DNA of 64,000 nucleotides. Origin: Candidatus Nitricoxidivorans perseverans. Its GTDB lineage: Bacteria > Pseudomonadota > Gammaproteobacteria > Burkholderiales > Rhodocyclaceae. Shown here piece by piece: positions 25,712-35,503 of this stretch. The stretch spans positions 1,676,282 to 1,740,281 of the forward strand of contig CP107246.1 of assembly GCA_030246985.1 (NCBI GenBank). Reading direction: 5' to 3'. The notes under the pieces are model-generated. The model was not told where the DNA came from and made no database searches. It worked only from the letters and a program-made list of their open reading frames with translations. Position 1 is the first letter of the stretch; every line of letters starts with the position of its first letter. The translations under genes were made by a program, and so were the position numbers.

Positions 25712-27745
25712 TTAACTCTCATAAACCAACCCCGCTTCCAGGCCAAAGCGCAGATATTCCTCCAGCCGTACGCGCAGATTGGTCTCGCGTTGCGGCTGAT
25801 ACAGGCCGTGCAGCACGCCCATCTCGCTTTCGTCGTGCGCGCCGCGGCGAATCTTGTCCGAGACGCTTTGCCGCAATTGGCAATATCCCGGATCGCCGTG
25901 GCGCAGCGAGGTGAAGTGCGGGCGGGTCAGATGGTCGCCCTCCTCCGGCTGGCAGCGATAGCGGCGCGGCGTGCGCGAGCCGGGGGGCACCCAGGAAAAA
26001 CGCACGCAACCCTGCTGGCGACGCTCGGCCCACAGCGGCGCCTTCCATGCGTCGCCGCCGGCGGCGAGCGCGGCGACGAACAGGCTGTCGCTGGCCAGCG
26101 TCAGCCGGCGGGTATGAACCTTGCCGATGACGGTGCAGCTTTCCAGCGTCAGCGCGCCGGCGGGAAGCAGCGGGTCGGCGCCGGCTCCCCGCAGCGCGAC
26201 GAGATCCGGCGCGGTCGCATCCACGATGCATTCGCCGAGCCTGGCTTCGGCGTCGGCCGCGAGATGCAGCGGCGCGGCGATGCAGCGCTCCAGCTCCACC
26301 TTGGCGAAAGCGTGGCCCACCACCAGTCCCGGCGCGTCGCCCGCGCCGAACGTCCCGGGCGCGAGCGTGCAGTCGCGCAGCACCAGATAACGCGGCTGCG
26401 TGTCGGCGAAGGCGGGCATCGTCAGCGTGCCGCCGCTGATCATCCAGCCGTCGAGGATCAGCGTGGCGCCGGCGCCGAGGTTGAGCGCGATGTCGCCGGC
26501 CGCCGCCAGCAGCGGCCGCGCGCCGTTGACCGCGCGCAGCACGACCGTCTTGCCGGCATTCACGGTGATGTTCGGCGTTTCCACATAGCGCCGGCTGTCG
26601 CTCACTTCCACCGTGCCGCCATTCTGCGCCGCGTCGAGCGCCGGTTGCAGCGCCGCGCCGCCATGGACGGTTTGCAGCGGCGCGACCGGCACGGCGGGGT
26701 CGCCGCGTTCGTATTCGCCGCCGCCGATGGCGATGGTGAAGCCATAGTGAAAGCTCGCCAGCGGGGCCGAGGCGGGCGCGTCGGCGAACGCGATGCGGCC
26801 CAGCGCCGGGTCGATGGCCACCTTGCCCGATCCGGGCGCGGGCTGGTGCGCCCAGGCGATCACATTGCCGCCGCCATCCTTGATGTCGCCGAGGTCGCAG
26901 ATGCGGATGTCGTTGCGCTGAACCAATTGCGGCGAGCTGCCGTCCAGCTCCAGCCACAGGCTCTTGCCGGGACCGTAGCAGTCGTCCAGATGCGCCTTGA
27001 GCCAGCGGCGCGCGAGCGGCAGCGGCACGTTGCGCGGTTCGGCGAGATGCGTAATCTCTTCTTCCGTCTCCGGCGCGTTGTATAGCGCCATGTCGACGCC
27101 CAGCGGATTGAAGCGGAAGCGCAGCCCGCCGCCGACCACCGGATCGGCCACCGCCGGCGAGCGCGTCAGCGGAAACGCGCGCACGCGCCACAGATACAGG
27201 CCGATGCTGGGAATGTTGTGGCGCGCCGCGCCGGCGCCGATGCGGCGCACGTCCGCGGTGTGCGCGATCGCGTCGAAGGCGGTGTCGCGCCATTGCAGCT
27301 TTTCCAGGTTGCGCAGATCGGGCGCGTGGTGCGCGCCCATGCGCGGATGATTCATGTGCTGCGTCCAGCCCAGCAACTGGAAAAATTCCACCGCGCGCGC
27401 CGGCCAGCCGGTGACATCGCGCGCCAGTTGTTCGAGCATGGACGCGGTGCCCTTGCGGCGGCGGTAGCGGATGGTGTTGGCCACGTCGGCGCGCGGCGAG
27501 GCCACGGTGGGCGCGACGCCGTGCAGGGCGCGATAGCCGATGAGGTCGCCGATATAGGGCGCCACCCACGGCGCGCAGGTTTCGATGAACTGGTCGTCGT
27601 AAAGCTGTTCGAGGTTTTCCTCGAAGGCCGCCACCTGCCCGGCGATGACGGCGAGCAGTTCGCGCAGCGGGTAGCCCTGCTCCGCGTCGCGGATGCGGTG
27701 GATCGCGGGCAGCAGCCCGTAGAGGCGCTCGGCGGCGGGGCTCAC
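25712..27745 (-). CDS. eCIS tail/fibre-connector protein (phage tail protein I-like N-terminus)
   Basis: 677 aa. The N-terminal 100 residues (LPAIHRIRDAEQGYPLRELL, DDQFIETCAPWVAPYIGDLIGYR) match tail proteins that dock on the wedge of contractile baseplates. The rest has a body and a repetitive beta-rich region (about 370-540). It overlaps the baseplate gene upstream by 4 nt. The most likely role is linking the baseplate rim to fibres (Pvc12/13 region of Photorhabdus virulence cassettes), inferred from order and N-terminal similarity. Confidence 0.7.
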   Translation of the reverse strand: MSPAAERLYGLLPAIHRIRDAEQGYPLRELLAVIAGQVAAFEENLEQLYDDQFIETCAPWVAPYIGDLIGYRALHGVAPTVASPRADVANTIRYRRRKGTASMLEQLARDVTGWPARAVEFFQLLGWTQHMNHPRMGAHHAPDLRNLEKLQWRDTAFDAIAHTADVRRIGAGAARHNIPSIGLYLWRVRAFPLTRSPAVADPVVGGGLRFRFNPLGVDMALYNAPETEEEITHLAEPRNVPLPLARRWLKAHLDDCYGPGKSLWLELDGSSPQLVQRNDIRICDLGDIKDGGGNVIAWAHQPAPGSGKVAIDPALGRIAFADAPASAPLASFHYGFTIAIGGGEYERGDPAVPVAPLQTVHGGAALQPALDAAQNGGTVEVSDSRRYVETPNITVNAGKTVVLRAVNGARPLLAAAGDIALNLGAGATLILDGWMISGGTLTMPAFADTQPRYLVLRDCTLAPGTFGAGDAPGLVVGHAFAKVELERCIAAPLHLAADAEARLGECIVDATAPDLVALRGAGADPLLPAGALTLESCTVIGKVHTRRLTLASDSLFVAALAAGGDAWKAPLWAERRQQGCVRFSWVPPGSRTPRRYRCQPEEGDHLTRPHFTSLRHGDPGYCQLRQSVSDKIRRGAHDESEMGVLHGLYQPQRETNLRVRLEEYLRFGLEAGLVYES

Positions 27746-30288
27746 GGCATCTCCTCCAGATAATCGAGTGGCCCGTCATCGAGCAGCAGCAGTTCGGCGG
27801 CGACGCGTGCGCCGTTCTCGCCGACCTTCGCGGAGGCGGGAATCAGGCGTTCCTCCACGAGGTGTTTCTGCTGGCAGGGAAGCGCGCCGCGATAGAAGTG
27901 ATCCAGGTCCACGCCCAGCACGCCGGCCACCCCCTGCGCCACGGCGATGATCTCGGAGCGCGCGACGATCTGCCCGAAGTCGCGCGCATCGAACGAGAAG
28001 GCGGCGCGCAACGCGGCTTTGACGTCGGCCAGCACTTTCTTCGCGTCGTGATCGGGATCGCGCTTGACGCGCAGCGCAAGATGAAAGGTCGCCTCGCTGT
28101 AGGCTTTCGTTTCGCAGCGTACCAGCGGGTCGCCGTTCCGTTTGAGCGCGTCGAGCAGCTTGTCCAGCGTGGCATCGGCCGGCTGCGCGCCGCCATCGCC
28201 GGCGACCGTAAGGAAAACGATACGGCCGACGCCGGTGTCGAGCACGGCGGCCTGAGCCTTGGCGATGCCGGTGTAGGCGCGCGCGTAATCCTCGTAATCC
28301 CGCACCGAGACCACGCGCCCGAGCGTGCGCACGCCCAGCGGCATGTTGCGCCGCGCCGCGTCGGCGCTGTCCGCATCCACGCCGCCCGCGGCGGGCAATG
28401 GGTTGCTCGCCGCCTTCAAGCCCAGGGGGCGCGTGAGCAGTTGCGATATCTGTCCCGCCTTCAGGTTGCCCGCCGCGCCGATGCCCTTGCGGTAAACGGC
28501 GCGCACGTTGTCCTGCCCGGTCGGCAGGCGCGCGCCGCGCCGGCCGTCACCGAACTGGAGGATTCCCGCGCCGTCCTCGCCCGTGCGCAGCACATACGAC
28601 CTGTCGTCGGGCCCGACAGCGTAAAGCGTGGGCGCCTGCCGCCAGCGGATGTCGTTGACGCGCACTTCCAGCGCCGCCTCGGCGCCGGTCTCGTTCCCGG
28701 CGCCGACAAAGGTCAGCGGCGCGTGCTTGAGCGCGAAGCGCTGATGCGAGAGCCGCGCCGCGCCGCCGCCGAGGATCTGCCGCACGGTCTCGCCGTGGGT
28801 GGCAAGCGCGACGTTGGCGTAAATCACGACAGTGTCGCGCTGGTATTCGTGGGCGAGTTTTTCCTCAAAGGTCAGCTGGGAGGCTTTTCCGTGGGGCGCG
28901 ACGGATTTCAGCGTCACCACCTCGGTCTTCTCGGCATCGCCATTCTGCGCACGCCCGGTGACGACCAGCCTGCGCCCCGGCGGCAGATCATCGACCGACT
29001 TGTCGAGCACCACCTGATTGCCGCTCACGACGGAGCTGTCGGGCGCCTCGGCGAATTGCAACGCCTGTGAGGCGGCATACACCGCCGTCTCTCGCACCTT
29101 GCCGGAGAAGACGCTCAAGTTATCGCCCGACAACGCGGCCCGCGTCGTCTTGGCCGCCATCGCGAACGCGGCGCGCGAGATCACGCTTGTGCCGGTAACC
29201 TTGAACGGGGCGATATTGGAACCGGCCGCCAGTACCAGCCAGCTTGAAGTTTCCTGATCGTGAGGAACGACGTCGGCGTACACGGCATCCATGTCCACCG
29301 TGTTGGCAACCGTGTCGATCTTGAAATTGGGCCATTCGGATCCCCAGGTGAGGGGGTCGTCCGTAACACCGGATTTATAGGCTTTCTTGATGCTCACCGG
29401 CATGGCCGCCCAGTCGGGCGCGTTATGGCCGAACACCGCCGCCCGTTTGCGAAACACATGCACCTGCGGGTTTTGTGCCGGGGTCTTGGCGGTCAGCGCC
29501 ATATCCCAGGTGACGCGGGTGCGTTGCCGGTCGGCATCCGGCACGGCCGTCGTGACAAGGCGGAACTGCCAGCGGGTTTTATCGGCGCCGCCGATGAATT
29601 CGTCGCCGATGAACAGCAATCCGTCACCGGGTCTGAGGATGAGATTCGCGCCCTGCAGATAGAGGTCCGTGCGCCCACTGGCCGGCAGGCAGGTTTGTGA
29701 GATGCGCGGCTTCAGCGCATTCCACGCGGGACGCGCCTCGATGCTCTCGACGGTCTCGAAGGTCTGCGGCTTTTCGTCCGGACCGGGCACGCTCTGCACC
29801 TTGATGCCGACGTCCAGCGTCACCTTGTCGGGCACGCCGGAAGTCTGTTTCGGTTCGCTGCTCGGCGCCTGCGGCGGCGGCTCCTGCAGCGTGAAGGCCA
29901 GGCAGGTTTCGGCGGCGACGCCAGGCTTGAGACGATAGCCGATCAGGCGCGCCAGTTCGCTCAGCGACAGCCGCTCGCCGGCGGTGCGCAGATACGCTTC
30001 GTTGGCGAGGCGCTCCTGATAGAAACCCAGCACGTCGGCCATGCAGGCATAGGCGTCCAGCAACGCGATGGAAAAATCGTCGTGGTCGCGGGTGCGCAAT
30101 TTTTCGAGCGCGGGATGATCCTGGGACGAAAGCCGCGCCCGCAGGCTGGCCAGCACCTGACCGTGCGTGCCGATGCGGTAGGCGATGGCGGAAAGCCCCG
30201 GGCGGTTATGGATCGCCGTCGGCGCCTCGATGCCCACGCCTGCGCAGCAGCCGCAGGCGGACTGGGGATTGAATTCTCCGCCGCTCAT
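27742..30288 (-). CDS. eCIS baseplate wedge protein (Pvc12-like)
   Basis: 848 aa. The N-terminus has a CGCCAGV motif and then the wedge-type segment DDFSIALLDAYACMADVLGFYQERLANEAYL, shared with putative baseplate assembly proteins of eCIS. The C-terminal half has the gp6/J-like end domain (RTLGRVVSVRDYEDYARAYTGI, FARDFGQIVARSEI-type pattern). Overlaps its neighbours by ATGA at both ends. Together with the 842-aa protein upstream it would form the heterodimeric wedge around the hub. Confidence 0.8.
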   Translation of the reverse strand: MSGGEFNPQSACGCCAGVGIEAPTAIHNRPGLSAIAYRIGTHGQVLASLRARLSSQDHPALEKLRTRDHDDFSIALLDAYACMADVLGFYQERLANEAYLRTAGERLSLSELARLIGYRLKPGVAAETCLAFTLQEPPPQAPSSEPKQTSGVPDKVTLDVGIKVQSVPGPDEKPQTFETVESIEARPAWNALKPRISQTCLPASGRTDLYLQGANLILRPGDGLLFIGDEFIGGADKTRWQFRLVTTAVPDADRQRTRVTWDMALTAKTPAQNPQVHVFRKRAAVFGHNAPDWAAMPVSIKKAYKSGVTDDPLTWGSEWPNFKIDTVANTVDMDAVYADVVPHDQETSSWLVLAAGSNIAPFKVTGTSVISRAAFAMAAKTTRAALSGDNLSVFSGKVRETAVYAASQALQFAEAPDSSVVSGNQVVLDKSVDDLPPGRRLVVTGRAQNGDAEKTEVVTLKSVAPHGKASQLTFEEKLAHEYQRDTVVIYANVALATHGETVRQILGGGAARLSHQRFALKHAPLTFVGAGNETGAEAALEVRVNDIRWRQAPTLYAVGPDDRSYVLRTGEDGAGILQFGDGRRGARLPTGQDNVRAVYRKGIGAAGNLKAGQISQLLTRPLGLKAASNPLPAAGGVDADSADAARRNMPLGVRTLGRVVSVRDYEDYARAYTGIAKAQAAVLDTGVGRIVFLTVAGDGGAQPADATLDKLLDALKRNGDPLVRCETKAYSEATFHLALRVKRDPDHDAKKVLADVKAALRAAFSFDARDFGQIVARSEIIAVAQGVAGVLGVDLDHFYRGALPCQQKHLVEERLIPASAKVGENGARVAAELLLLDDGPLDYLEEMP

Positions 30289-32813
30289 TTGCCGCCTCCT
30301 GTCGTGAGCTTCAACACACCCCGTTCCGGGAAGTTGGGATCGTTGTCCAGCCGCGCGATCTCCAGACGTCCGACGGCCAGCACGCCGTCGTCCAGCGGCT
30401 TGGAATCGGCCGGCGCGCGCAGGCGCCGGAAGGTGTCGATCACCACCGACGCCACGCCCTGCACCGCCTGCGCCGCTTCATACAGCTTGCTCAGATACAC
30501 CGGCTGGCCGAAGGTGAAGTTGTCGGGGTGGAACAGGGCCGGCGTGCCGTCCTCCAGCCAGCCGCGGCCGAAGACGCGCATCAACGCGGCGCGCACGTCG
30601 GCGCGGAAATAATCGGGCTTCACGCACACCGTCATTTCCAGCAGCAGCGGCACGTAGCGCGGGCCATCCACCTCCAGGTCGTAGCCGGCCATGCGATAGC
30701 GCTCGACGTGGTCGCGGATGGTCTGCTCGTAGGCCGCATCCACCTCGCCGCCGCCCTTTCGGTCGATGGTGAGGAATGCCGTGTGCCAGCTGCCGGTCCA
30801 GCGGAAGGTGGCGGCGGCGCGTTGCACGCTGGGGTGGCGTTCGGCGACTTCCGCGTAATCCTCGGGCGTGACCGCGCGTTCCTGGGTGCGGAACGCTTCC
30901 GGCGCGTCGCGCCGGACATCCTCGGCGTTTTCCGGATCGCTGCCGCCTTGCGCCGGCAGAGGATTGGTCGCCCGCAGCAGGCGCGCATCGTTGCTGACGA
31001 TGTGCGCGATGGACTCCAGGCCGATGTTGCCCGCCGTGCCGTTGCCGATGCGGTAGGTCGCGCTGAATGCGGTGCCGCTGTCGGGACGCTTGCCGTGGCA
31101 ATCGTCGCCGAAGCGCAACCATGCGCTGCCGTCGTGCTCGGACTCCACCACGAATTCGGTCGCGGCCGCGTCGCTGCCCAGCAGGTCGCGCCGGGGCAGC
31201 CAGGTATCGGGCATGCCCTCGTAATGGCTGGCGAGCGAGATGACGGGGCGGGCGCGCCGCGGGTCGCCGACCATCGTCTGGCGCGCGGACTGTCCATATT
31301 CCACCGTGGAGGCGTGCGTGAGCGGGCGCTCCGACAGCCGCGGACGGAAACGTGGCGGCACGGTCAGTAGCGGCGGGCGCTTGCAACTCAGTGTGTCGCC
31401 GATGGCCGCAAGGGCGAGTTGGGTGGCGGGCACCGCTCCAATATCTTCATCAGTCAGCGTGCGGCCATGGTCGGCCAGCACGATGTTGCCGTAGGCCGCG
31501 CTCACCTCTTCCAGATAAGTGGCACCGTGATCGGCGTCGGTGGTGGTCGACAGGCATAGCGGAAATGGCAGCGCGTCCTCGTCCGCCCAGCAAATTTCCG
31601 TGACATCCACGGGATCATTGCCGGGCACCGCCAGGAACAAACCGCCGCAGGGGTCGCTGTCCAGGCGCACGTCGGCGAGGCGCACCGCCCAGCGATGCGT
31701 TCGATCCGCGTCCTCCGCAAGGCCGGTGCGCGGCCCGAGCTCTTCCGCGAACACCAGCACGTCGCCGGCCTTCAGCTTGGGATAATGCCCGGCGAGCGTG
31801 GCGCGCGTGGCGCCTTTCGGCAGGCAGCATTCGCGCTCGCCCCACGAGTACAGGCTGATGCGTTCGTGCTGCTGATACAGCACCGCGTCCTCCACCGTTT
31901 CGAACACCAGCGCACCACTCGCTAGCGCGTCGCGCAACTGATCGCCATTGGGCACGATGCGGTCGGGCGCGTTCGGCGCGCGCGTGAGCAGCGGCGTGCC
32001 GCGAGGAATCATCACGCCGTCGTCGTTGACGAACAGCCGCACCCATGCGCGGGCGTTGCAGCCCTCGTGCACCAGGTAGTCGACCAGACGCGCATGGCGG
32101 CGCAGCGAGGTGCGCTTGCGCGCGGTGCCGAGATAGGCCTCGGTGGCGACGGCGTCCTGCTGATAGGAAAGCTGGTCGCCGACGTAGGCCAGCAGTTCCA
32201 CGAGCGTGACGCCAGTATCGGCGGCGTTGCGGCTGTCCCAATCCGGCATCAGCGCGCTCATGCGGTCCAGCATCAGACGGCGGAAGCTGGCGTAGTCCTT
32301 GGCCAGATAATCGAGGCGCGGATCCGCCGCCGGCGGCGTCGGGCAGGGCGTGACGCCGGCGCAATCGAAATCCGAGGCGCACTGCACCTTGAACGAGAAT
32401 TGAATCTCGCTCAGGCGCGGATCGAAGCCCGCCGGCGGCGTGTCGCTGCCGGGACCGCTCACCAGGCGCAGGGTGTAGACGGAAAAATCGCCGTAAATCT
32501 TGGTGCGGATCACCAGGAATTCGTTGAGCGGCGCCAGGCCGTCGACCAGGCTGGACGGCTCCCCCGGCGGCAGCGCATCGGCGACCGCGATCCACTCGAT
32601 ATCCACGCTCGCGATGCGTTCGCCGCCCTCGATGCGGAACTGGTCTTTGCCAAGCGCGGGCACCGGACGCAGAAATTTCACGAACAGCGTGAGCTGGCGC
32701 GTGGGATCGCCGGACAGGCCGCTGTCGTGAACCTCCAGATATTCCAGGCCGTTGAGCGTGCCGCTCAGCTTGACCACTTCGCAACGGCGTCGGTCGCAGC
32801 AGTAGTATTTCAT
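30285..32813 (-). CDS. eCIS baseplate wedge protein (Pvc11-like, gp6/J family)
   Basis: 842 aa. Start set at the ATG overlapping the gp25-like stop; a longer open frame upstream runs through that gene and is rejected. The N-terminus MKYYCCDRRRCEVVK is Cys-rich. The core has DYLAKDYASFRRLMLDRMSALMPDW, NAADTGVTLVELLAYVGDQLSYQQDAVATEAYL and the C-terminal RTQERAVTPEDYAEVAERHPSVQRA, all typical of gpJ/gp6-like baseplate proteins of eCIS. It forms the ring that holds sheath and hub together and triggers contraction. Confidence 0.85.
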   Translation of the reverse strand: MKYYCCDRRRCEVVKLSGTLNGLEYLEVHDSGLSGDPTRQLTLFVKFLRPVPALGKDQFRIEGGERIASVDIEWIAVADALPPGEPSSLVDGLAPLNEFLVIRTKIYGDFSVYTLRLVSGPGSDTPPAGFDPRLSEIQFSFKVQCASDFDCAGVTPCPTPPAADPRLDYLAKDYASFRRLMLDRMSALMPDWDSRNAADTGVTLVELLAYVGDQLSYQQDAVATEAYLGTARKRTSLRRHARLVDYLVHEGCNARAWVRLFVNDDGVMIPRGTPLLTRAPNAPDRIVPNGDQLRDALASGALVFETVEDAVLYQQHERISLYSWGERECCLPKGATRATLAGHYPKLKAGDVLVFAEELGPRTGLAEDADRTHRWAVRLADVRLDSDPCGGLFLAVPGNDPVDVTEICWADEDALPFPLCLSTTTDADHGATYLEEVSAAYGNIVLADHGRTLTDEDIGAVPATQLALAAIGDTLSCKRPPLLTVPPRFRPRLSERPLTHASTVEYGQSARQTMVGDPRRARPVISLASHYEGMPDTWLPRRDLLGSDAAATEFVVESEHDGSAWLRFGDDCHGKRPDSGTAFSATYRIGNGTAGNIGLESIAHIVSNDARLLRATNPLPAQGGSDPENAEDVRRDAPEAFRTQERAVTPEDYAEVAERHPSVQRAAATFRWTGSWHTAFLTIDRKGGGEVDAAYEQTIRDHVERYRMAGYDLEVDGPRYVPLLLEMTVCVKPDYFRADVRAALMRVFGRGWLEDGTPALFHPDNFTFGQPVYLSKLYEAAQAVQGVASVVIDTFRRLRAPADSKPLDDGVLAVGRLEIARLDNDPNFPERGVLKLTTGGGK

Positions 32814-33178
32814 GCCGCCCCTCCCGGCGCGACGATCCGCGCCACGCCGCGCGCCTGCGTGCGGTTTTCGACATAGTGCACGCTGATGAGCAGCGCGCCG
32901 TCCCGCACTTGCACATCGACGGCGTCGACGGCGATGACATCGCCCAGCCACTGCTGCAATGCGGCTTGAACCAGGAACTGCGTGGTTGTCGCGACCTCCG
33001 GGCTGGCGGCGGCGAACACCAGCTGCATCACGCCGCTGCCGAAGCCGGGGCGCATCGCGCGCTCGCCCGGCGCGGTGAGCAGCACCTGTTCGATCAGGTC
33101 GCGGATATGGCCGGACGCGTCCGTCTGCGCGGTGCGGCCGCGACCGTCGAAATGGAATGGATAGTCGATCCGGCTCAT
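32810..33178 (-). CDS. eCIS gp25-like baseplate wedge protein (Pvc9-like)
   Basis: 122 aa. MSRIDYPFHFDGRGRTAQTD, HIRDLIEQVLLTAPGERAMRPGFGS and the following QLVF match the GPW/gp25 family, the most conserved wedge component, which nucleates sheath polymerisation. Overlaps the PAAR-like gene and the gpJ-like gene by ATGA. An apparent extension upstream of the chosen ATG runs through the PAAR-like gene and is a shadow. Confidence 0.9.
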   Translation of the reverse strand: MSRIDYPFHFDGRGRTAQTDASGHIRDLIEQVLLTAPGERAMRPGFGSGVMQLVFAAASPEVATTTQFLVQAALQQWLGDVIAVDAVDVQVRDGALLISVHYVENRTQARGVARIVAPGGAA

Positions 33179-33492
33179 GTCGCGAGCACCCTCGGTTGCG
33201 CCGCCAGCGGCAACAAACCGGTACCGGTGGGCACGCACACCGCCTGACCGGTTTGCAGCAGCACCGGCACGCCGCCCGCCAGCACCCGCACCGCGCCAAC
33301 CACCCATTGCGCGGTGACGCAGGGGGGATTGGGCGTGCCGGTGAGGGCGCAGCCGGTGATCGCGTAGGGCGTGCTCAGCGTGGTCACCGGCTGGCCGCTC
33401 ACCATGACGCGCGGGAATGGCGCGAGCGGCGTCGCCGGCCCCGCGTGCATGCAGGTCACGGTGGCGCCGAGATGGAGGATGGGTGCGGGCAT
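33175..33492 (-). CDS. eCIS PAAR-like tip protein (Pvc10-like)
   Basis: 105 aa, mostly beta. It begins MPAPILHLGATVTCMHAGPATPL and contains several short Gly/Pro turns (PTGTGLLPLA) typical of DUF4280/PAAR-like tips, with cysteine and histidine near the start (C14, H16) that could bind the zinc of a PAAR cone. It lies between the gp5-like spike and the gp25-like gene, exactly where Pvc10 sits, and would cap the spike. Confidence 0.7.
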   Translation of the reverse strand: MPAPILHLGATVTCMHAGPATPLAPFPRVMVSGQPVTTLSTPYAITGCALTGTPNPPCVTAQWVVGAVRVLAGGVPVLLQTGQAVCVPTGTGLLPLAAQPRVLAT

Positions 33493-33502
33493 GAGCGTTC
33501 TC

Positions 33503-34021
33503 CTACACCACGGTGAGAGCGCCGAGATTGATGTCCACCGTCGGCCCGGTGAGATTGATCACCGCGCCCTTGCCGTTGGAGATCATGATGCCGATGTCCG
33601 TCACCGAGATCATCGCGCCGGTCGCGGTCTGAATCTGGATGCCGCCGGTGGGGCCGGGCACGTCGCTGATGACGATGCCGTTCTTCAGCGGCGTTTGCAG
33701 CGTGATGCCCGGCATACCAGGCGGCACCACCATGTGCGACAGCAGCGGAACCTCGGCGGCCATGCCCCAGAATCCGCCCACCCAGATCGGGTAGTCCGGA
33801 TTGCCCTGTTCGAATTCCACCCATACGCCGGCGCCGATCAGCGGCAGGGCGAACATGCCCATGTTGATGCCGGCGACCGGCGCGCAGGGCATGGCCCAGC
33901 TGGACAGCATCAGGTTGGACACGTCCGGCACCATCACCTGGATGCGGCCGATCTGCATGGGATCGACGTTGTTGATCACCGTGCCGCGGTATTTGCCGTA
34001 GTATTTTTTGGGCTCGCTCAT
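33503..34021 (-). CDS. eCIS central spike / baseplate V protein (gp5-VgrG C-like)
   Basis: 172 aa. An OB-fold start (KYYGKYRGTVINNVDPMQIGRIQVMVPD, WAMPCAPVAG, VWVEFEQGNPDYPIWVGGFWG) is the classic baseplate assembly protein V/gp5 motif. The C-terminal repeats with IQIQTATG and NGKGAVINLTGPTVDIN suit the trimeric beta-prism of the spike. Overlaps the hub gene by ATGA. It forms the membrane-piercing spike on which the PAAR-like tip sits. Confidence 0.88.
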   Translation of the reverse strand: MSEPKKYYGKYRGTVINNVDPMQIGRIQVMVPDVSNLMLSSWAMPCAPVAGINMGMFALPLIGAGVWVEFEQGNPDYPIWVGGFWGMAAEVPLLSHMVVPPGMPGITLQTPLKNGIVISDVPGPTGGIQIQTATGAMISVTDIGIMISNGKGAVINLTGPTVDINLGALTVV

Positions 34022-35148
34022 GTCGGCACCCCCGGCACGGTGGACAACAGGCCGTTGCGCACCAGCGTGAAATTCTGCTTGTATTCGCCGCGCTTGATGG
34101 CGTGCGTCACGCTCTTCACGTAATACAGGCCGTCGAACGCCGCGCCCGCGCCGCGCACGCCGACCAGCTGGCGCGACTTCAATATGCGTCCGTAGCGCAC
34201 CACGTTCAGCGAGCCGGTGCCGGTCACCGCGTCGGCGTGTTGCGAGGCATACGCCAGTCCGGTCATCACCGCGGAGAGCGGCGACTGCTTGGCGGTGTCG
34301 CCGAGGAACCTGAGCTTCGGAGGCAGCGGCGGTACCAGGCCCAGCGGGGGATTGAGGGGCGTGATGTCCGGGATCGGGATGGGAATCGGCACCTTGGTCT
34401 GCTGGTTCTGGATGAACACCACGGGCATCTCCTTGGATTCCTTGTCGAAGCTGAAGGACAGCGACTCCACGTTGGTGTGGGCATCCATGTCGGTGTTGAG
34501 CGCCGGCTGCGGCGCGCCAACCTTGATCTCCGGACCCCAGTAGGCGCGGCTGGTGCCGGGCAGCGGGCCCGGGTCGATATAGAACACGTAGCCCGCCTCT
34601 TGCGCGAGCTGTTTCATGTAGGCGTAATCGGTGCCCTGCTGGCGCGGGATGCGCTCGATGGGGATGGGGATGTCCTCCACCACGCTCGGTATCGTCACGG
34701 GTATGACGCCGAGGGCGGCATACTTGGCCAGCACCGCCAGCACGCGCACCACGGGCGGCATGGCGGGAAACGGGATGCCGTCCAGCTCGACGTAATCCAT
34801 CAGCGCGCTCAGATCCTTGCCCTTCACCACCAGGCTGGATTTGCCGCCGCCCGCGCCGGAGCGCACTTCGTGATGGGTCATGACGCCATCCATCAGCACC
34901 TCGGCGCTGCCACCCATCATCGCCACGATCACCACGCGCATGATGGGTGCGGCGCCGCCGCCGGTGAGCAGGAACAGCGTGTGCAGCGGCGAGCGCTTGG
35001 ACAGACCGAAGGTGAGCTCGAAACCGCTCTGGGCGTCACCGCCGTTCACCTGCACCTGCACCTGCTCCAGCGCCTCGATCGCCTCGCGCGGCGCCGGGAT
35101 GGGCACCGCGGGGCCGATGTAGAGCTGGAGATTGACGCCATTAAGCAT
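34018..35148 (-). CDS. eCIS hub protein (phage late control D / VgrG N-terminal-like)
   Basis: 376 aa. MLNGVNLQLYIGPAVPIPAP opens a beta-barrel hub of the gpD/gp27 type, with the conserved FELTFGLSKRSPLHTLFL, DGVMTHHEV, GTDYAYMKQLAQEAGYVFYIDPG and C-terminal YYVKSVTHAIKRGEYKQNFTLVRN. The last motif is the usual end of phage late-control D proteins. It would form a trimer linking tube to spike. It overlaps the LysM gene by 8 nt. Confidence 0.85.
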   Translation of the reverse strand: MLNGVNLQLYIGPAVPIPAPREAIEALEQVQVQVNGGDAQSGFELTFGLSKRSPLHTLFLLTGGGAAPIMRVVIVAMMGGSAEVLMDGVMTHHEVRSGAGGGKSSLVVKGKDLSALMDYVELDGIPFPAMPPVVRVLAVLAKYAALGVIPVTIPSVVEDIPIPIERIPRQQGTDYAYMKQLAQEAGYVFYIDPGPLPGTSRAYWGPEIKVGAPQPALNTDMDAHTNVESLSFSFDKESKEMPVVFIQNQQTKVPIPIPIPDITPLNPPLGLVPPLPPKLRFLGDTAKQSPLSAVMTGLAYASQHADAVTGTGSLNVVRYGRILKSRQLVGVRGAGAAFDGLYYVKSVTHAIKRGEYKQNFTLVRNGLLSTVPGVPT

Positions 35149-35503
35149 CGCTCGCCCCCGGTACGCCTTCCGGCAGCGTGATGGCGAGACGCGCCCCCGG
35201 CGTTTCGGTGATCTCGCCGGGGCGCACCGCGCGGTTCGCATCGCACAGGCGCCAATACAATTCCGGATCGCCGAGATACCGTGCCGCCAGATTGTCGAGG
35301 CGGTCACCCTCCACCACCGCGTGCTCCTGCACGACGCTGAAATTTTCCGGCGGCGGCACGAAGCGACGCTTGAGATACGCGACGGGCTCCTGGTTCTTCC
35401 GTTCCAGCGTCGCCACCGCCGCGCCGTGGTAGCGGCTGTTGGGCGGGAAGGACGAGTTGTTCAACATGCCCGCTTCCAGCAAGGCCTGCAACGGATCGCT
35501 CAT
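35141..35503 (-). CDS. eCIS LysM-domain baseplate adaptor (Pvc7-like part)
   Basis: 120 aa. A LysM fold is visible in residues 60-110 (VVQEHAVVEGDRLDNLAARYLGDPELYWRLCDANRAVRP). The N-terminal part (SFPPNSRYHGAAVATLE) is common to gp53-like/LysM adaptors. These bridge the tube-initiator and the wedges. The gene overlaps the tube-like protein by ATGA. Confidence 0.8.
   Translation of the reverse strand: MSDPLQALLEAGMLNNSSFPPNSRYHGAAVATLERKNQEPVAYLKRRFVPPPENFSVVQEHAVVEGDRLDNLAARYLGDPELYWRLCDANRAVRPGEITETPGARLAITLPEGVPGASDA

Noticed and set aside
22070-27085. 1671-codon open frame on the plus strand
   Set aside because: It runs antisense through the eCIS beta-helix and tail genes, has no domain pattern, and is a GC-bias shadow.
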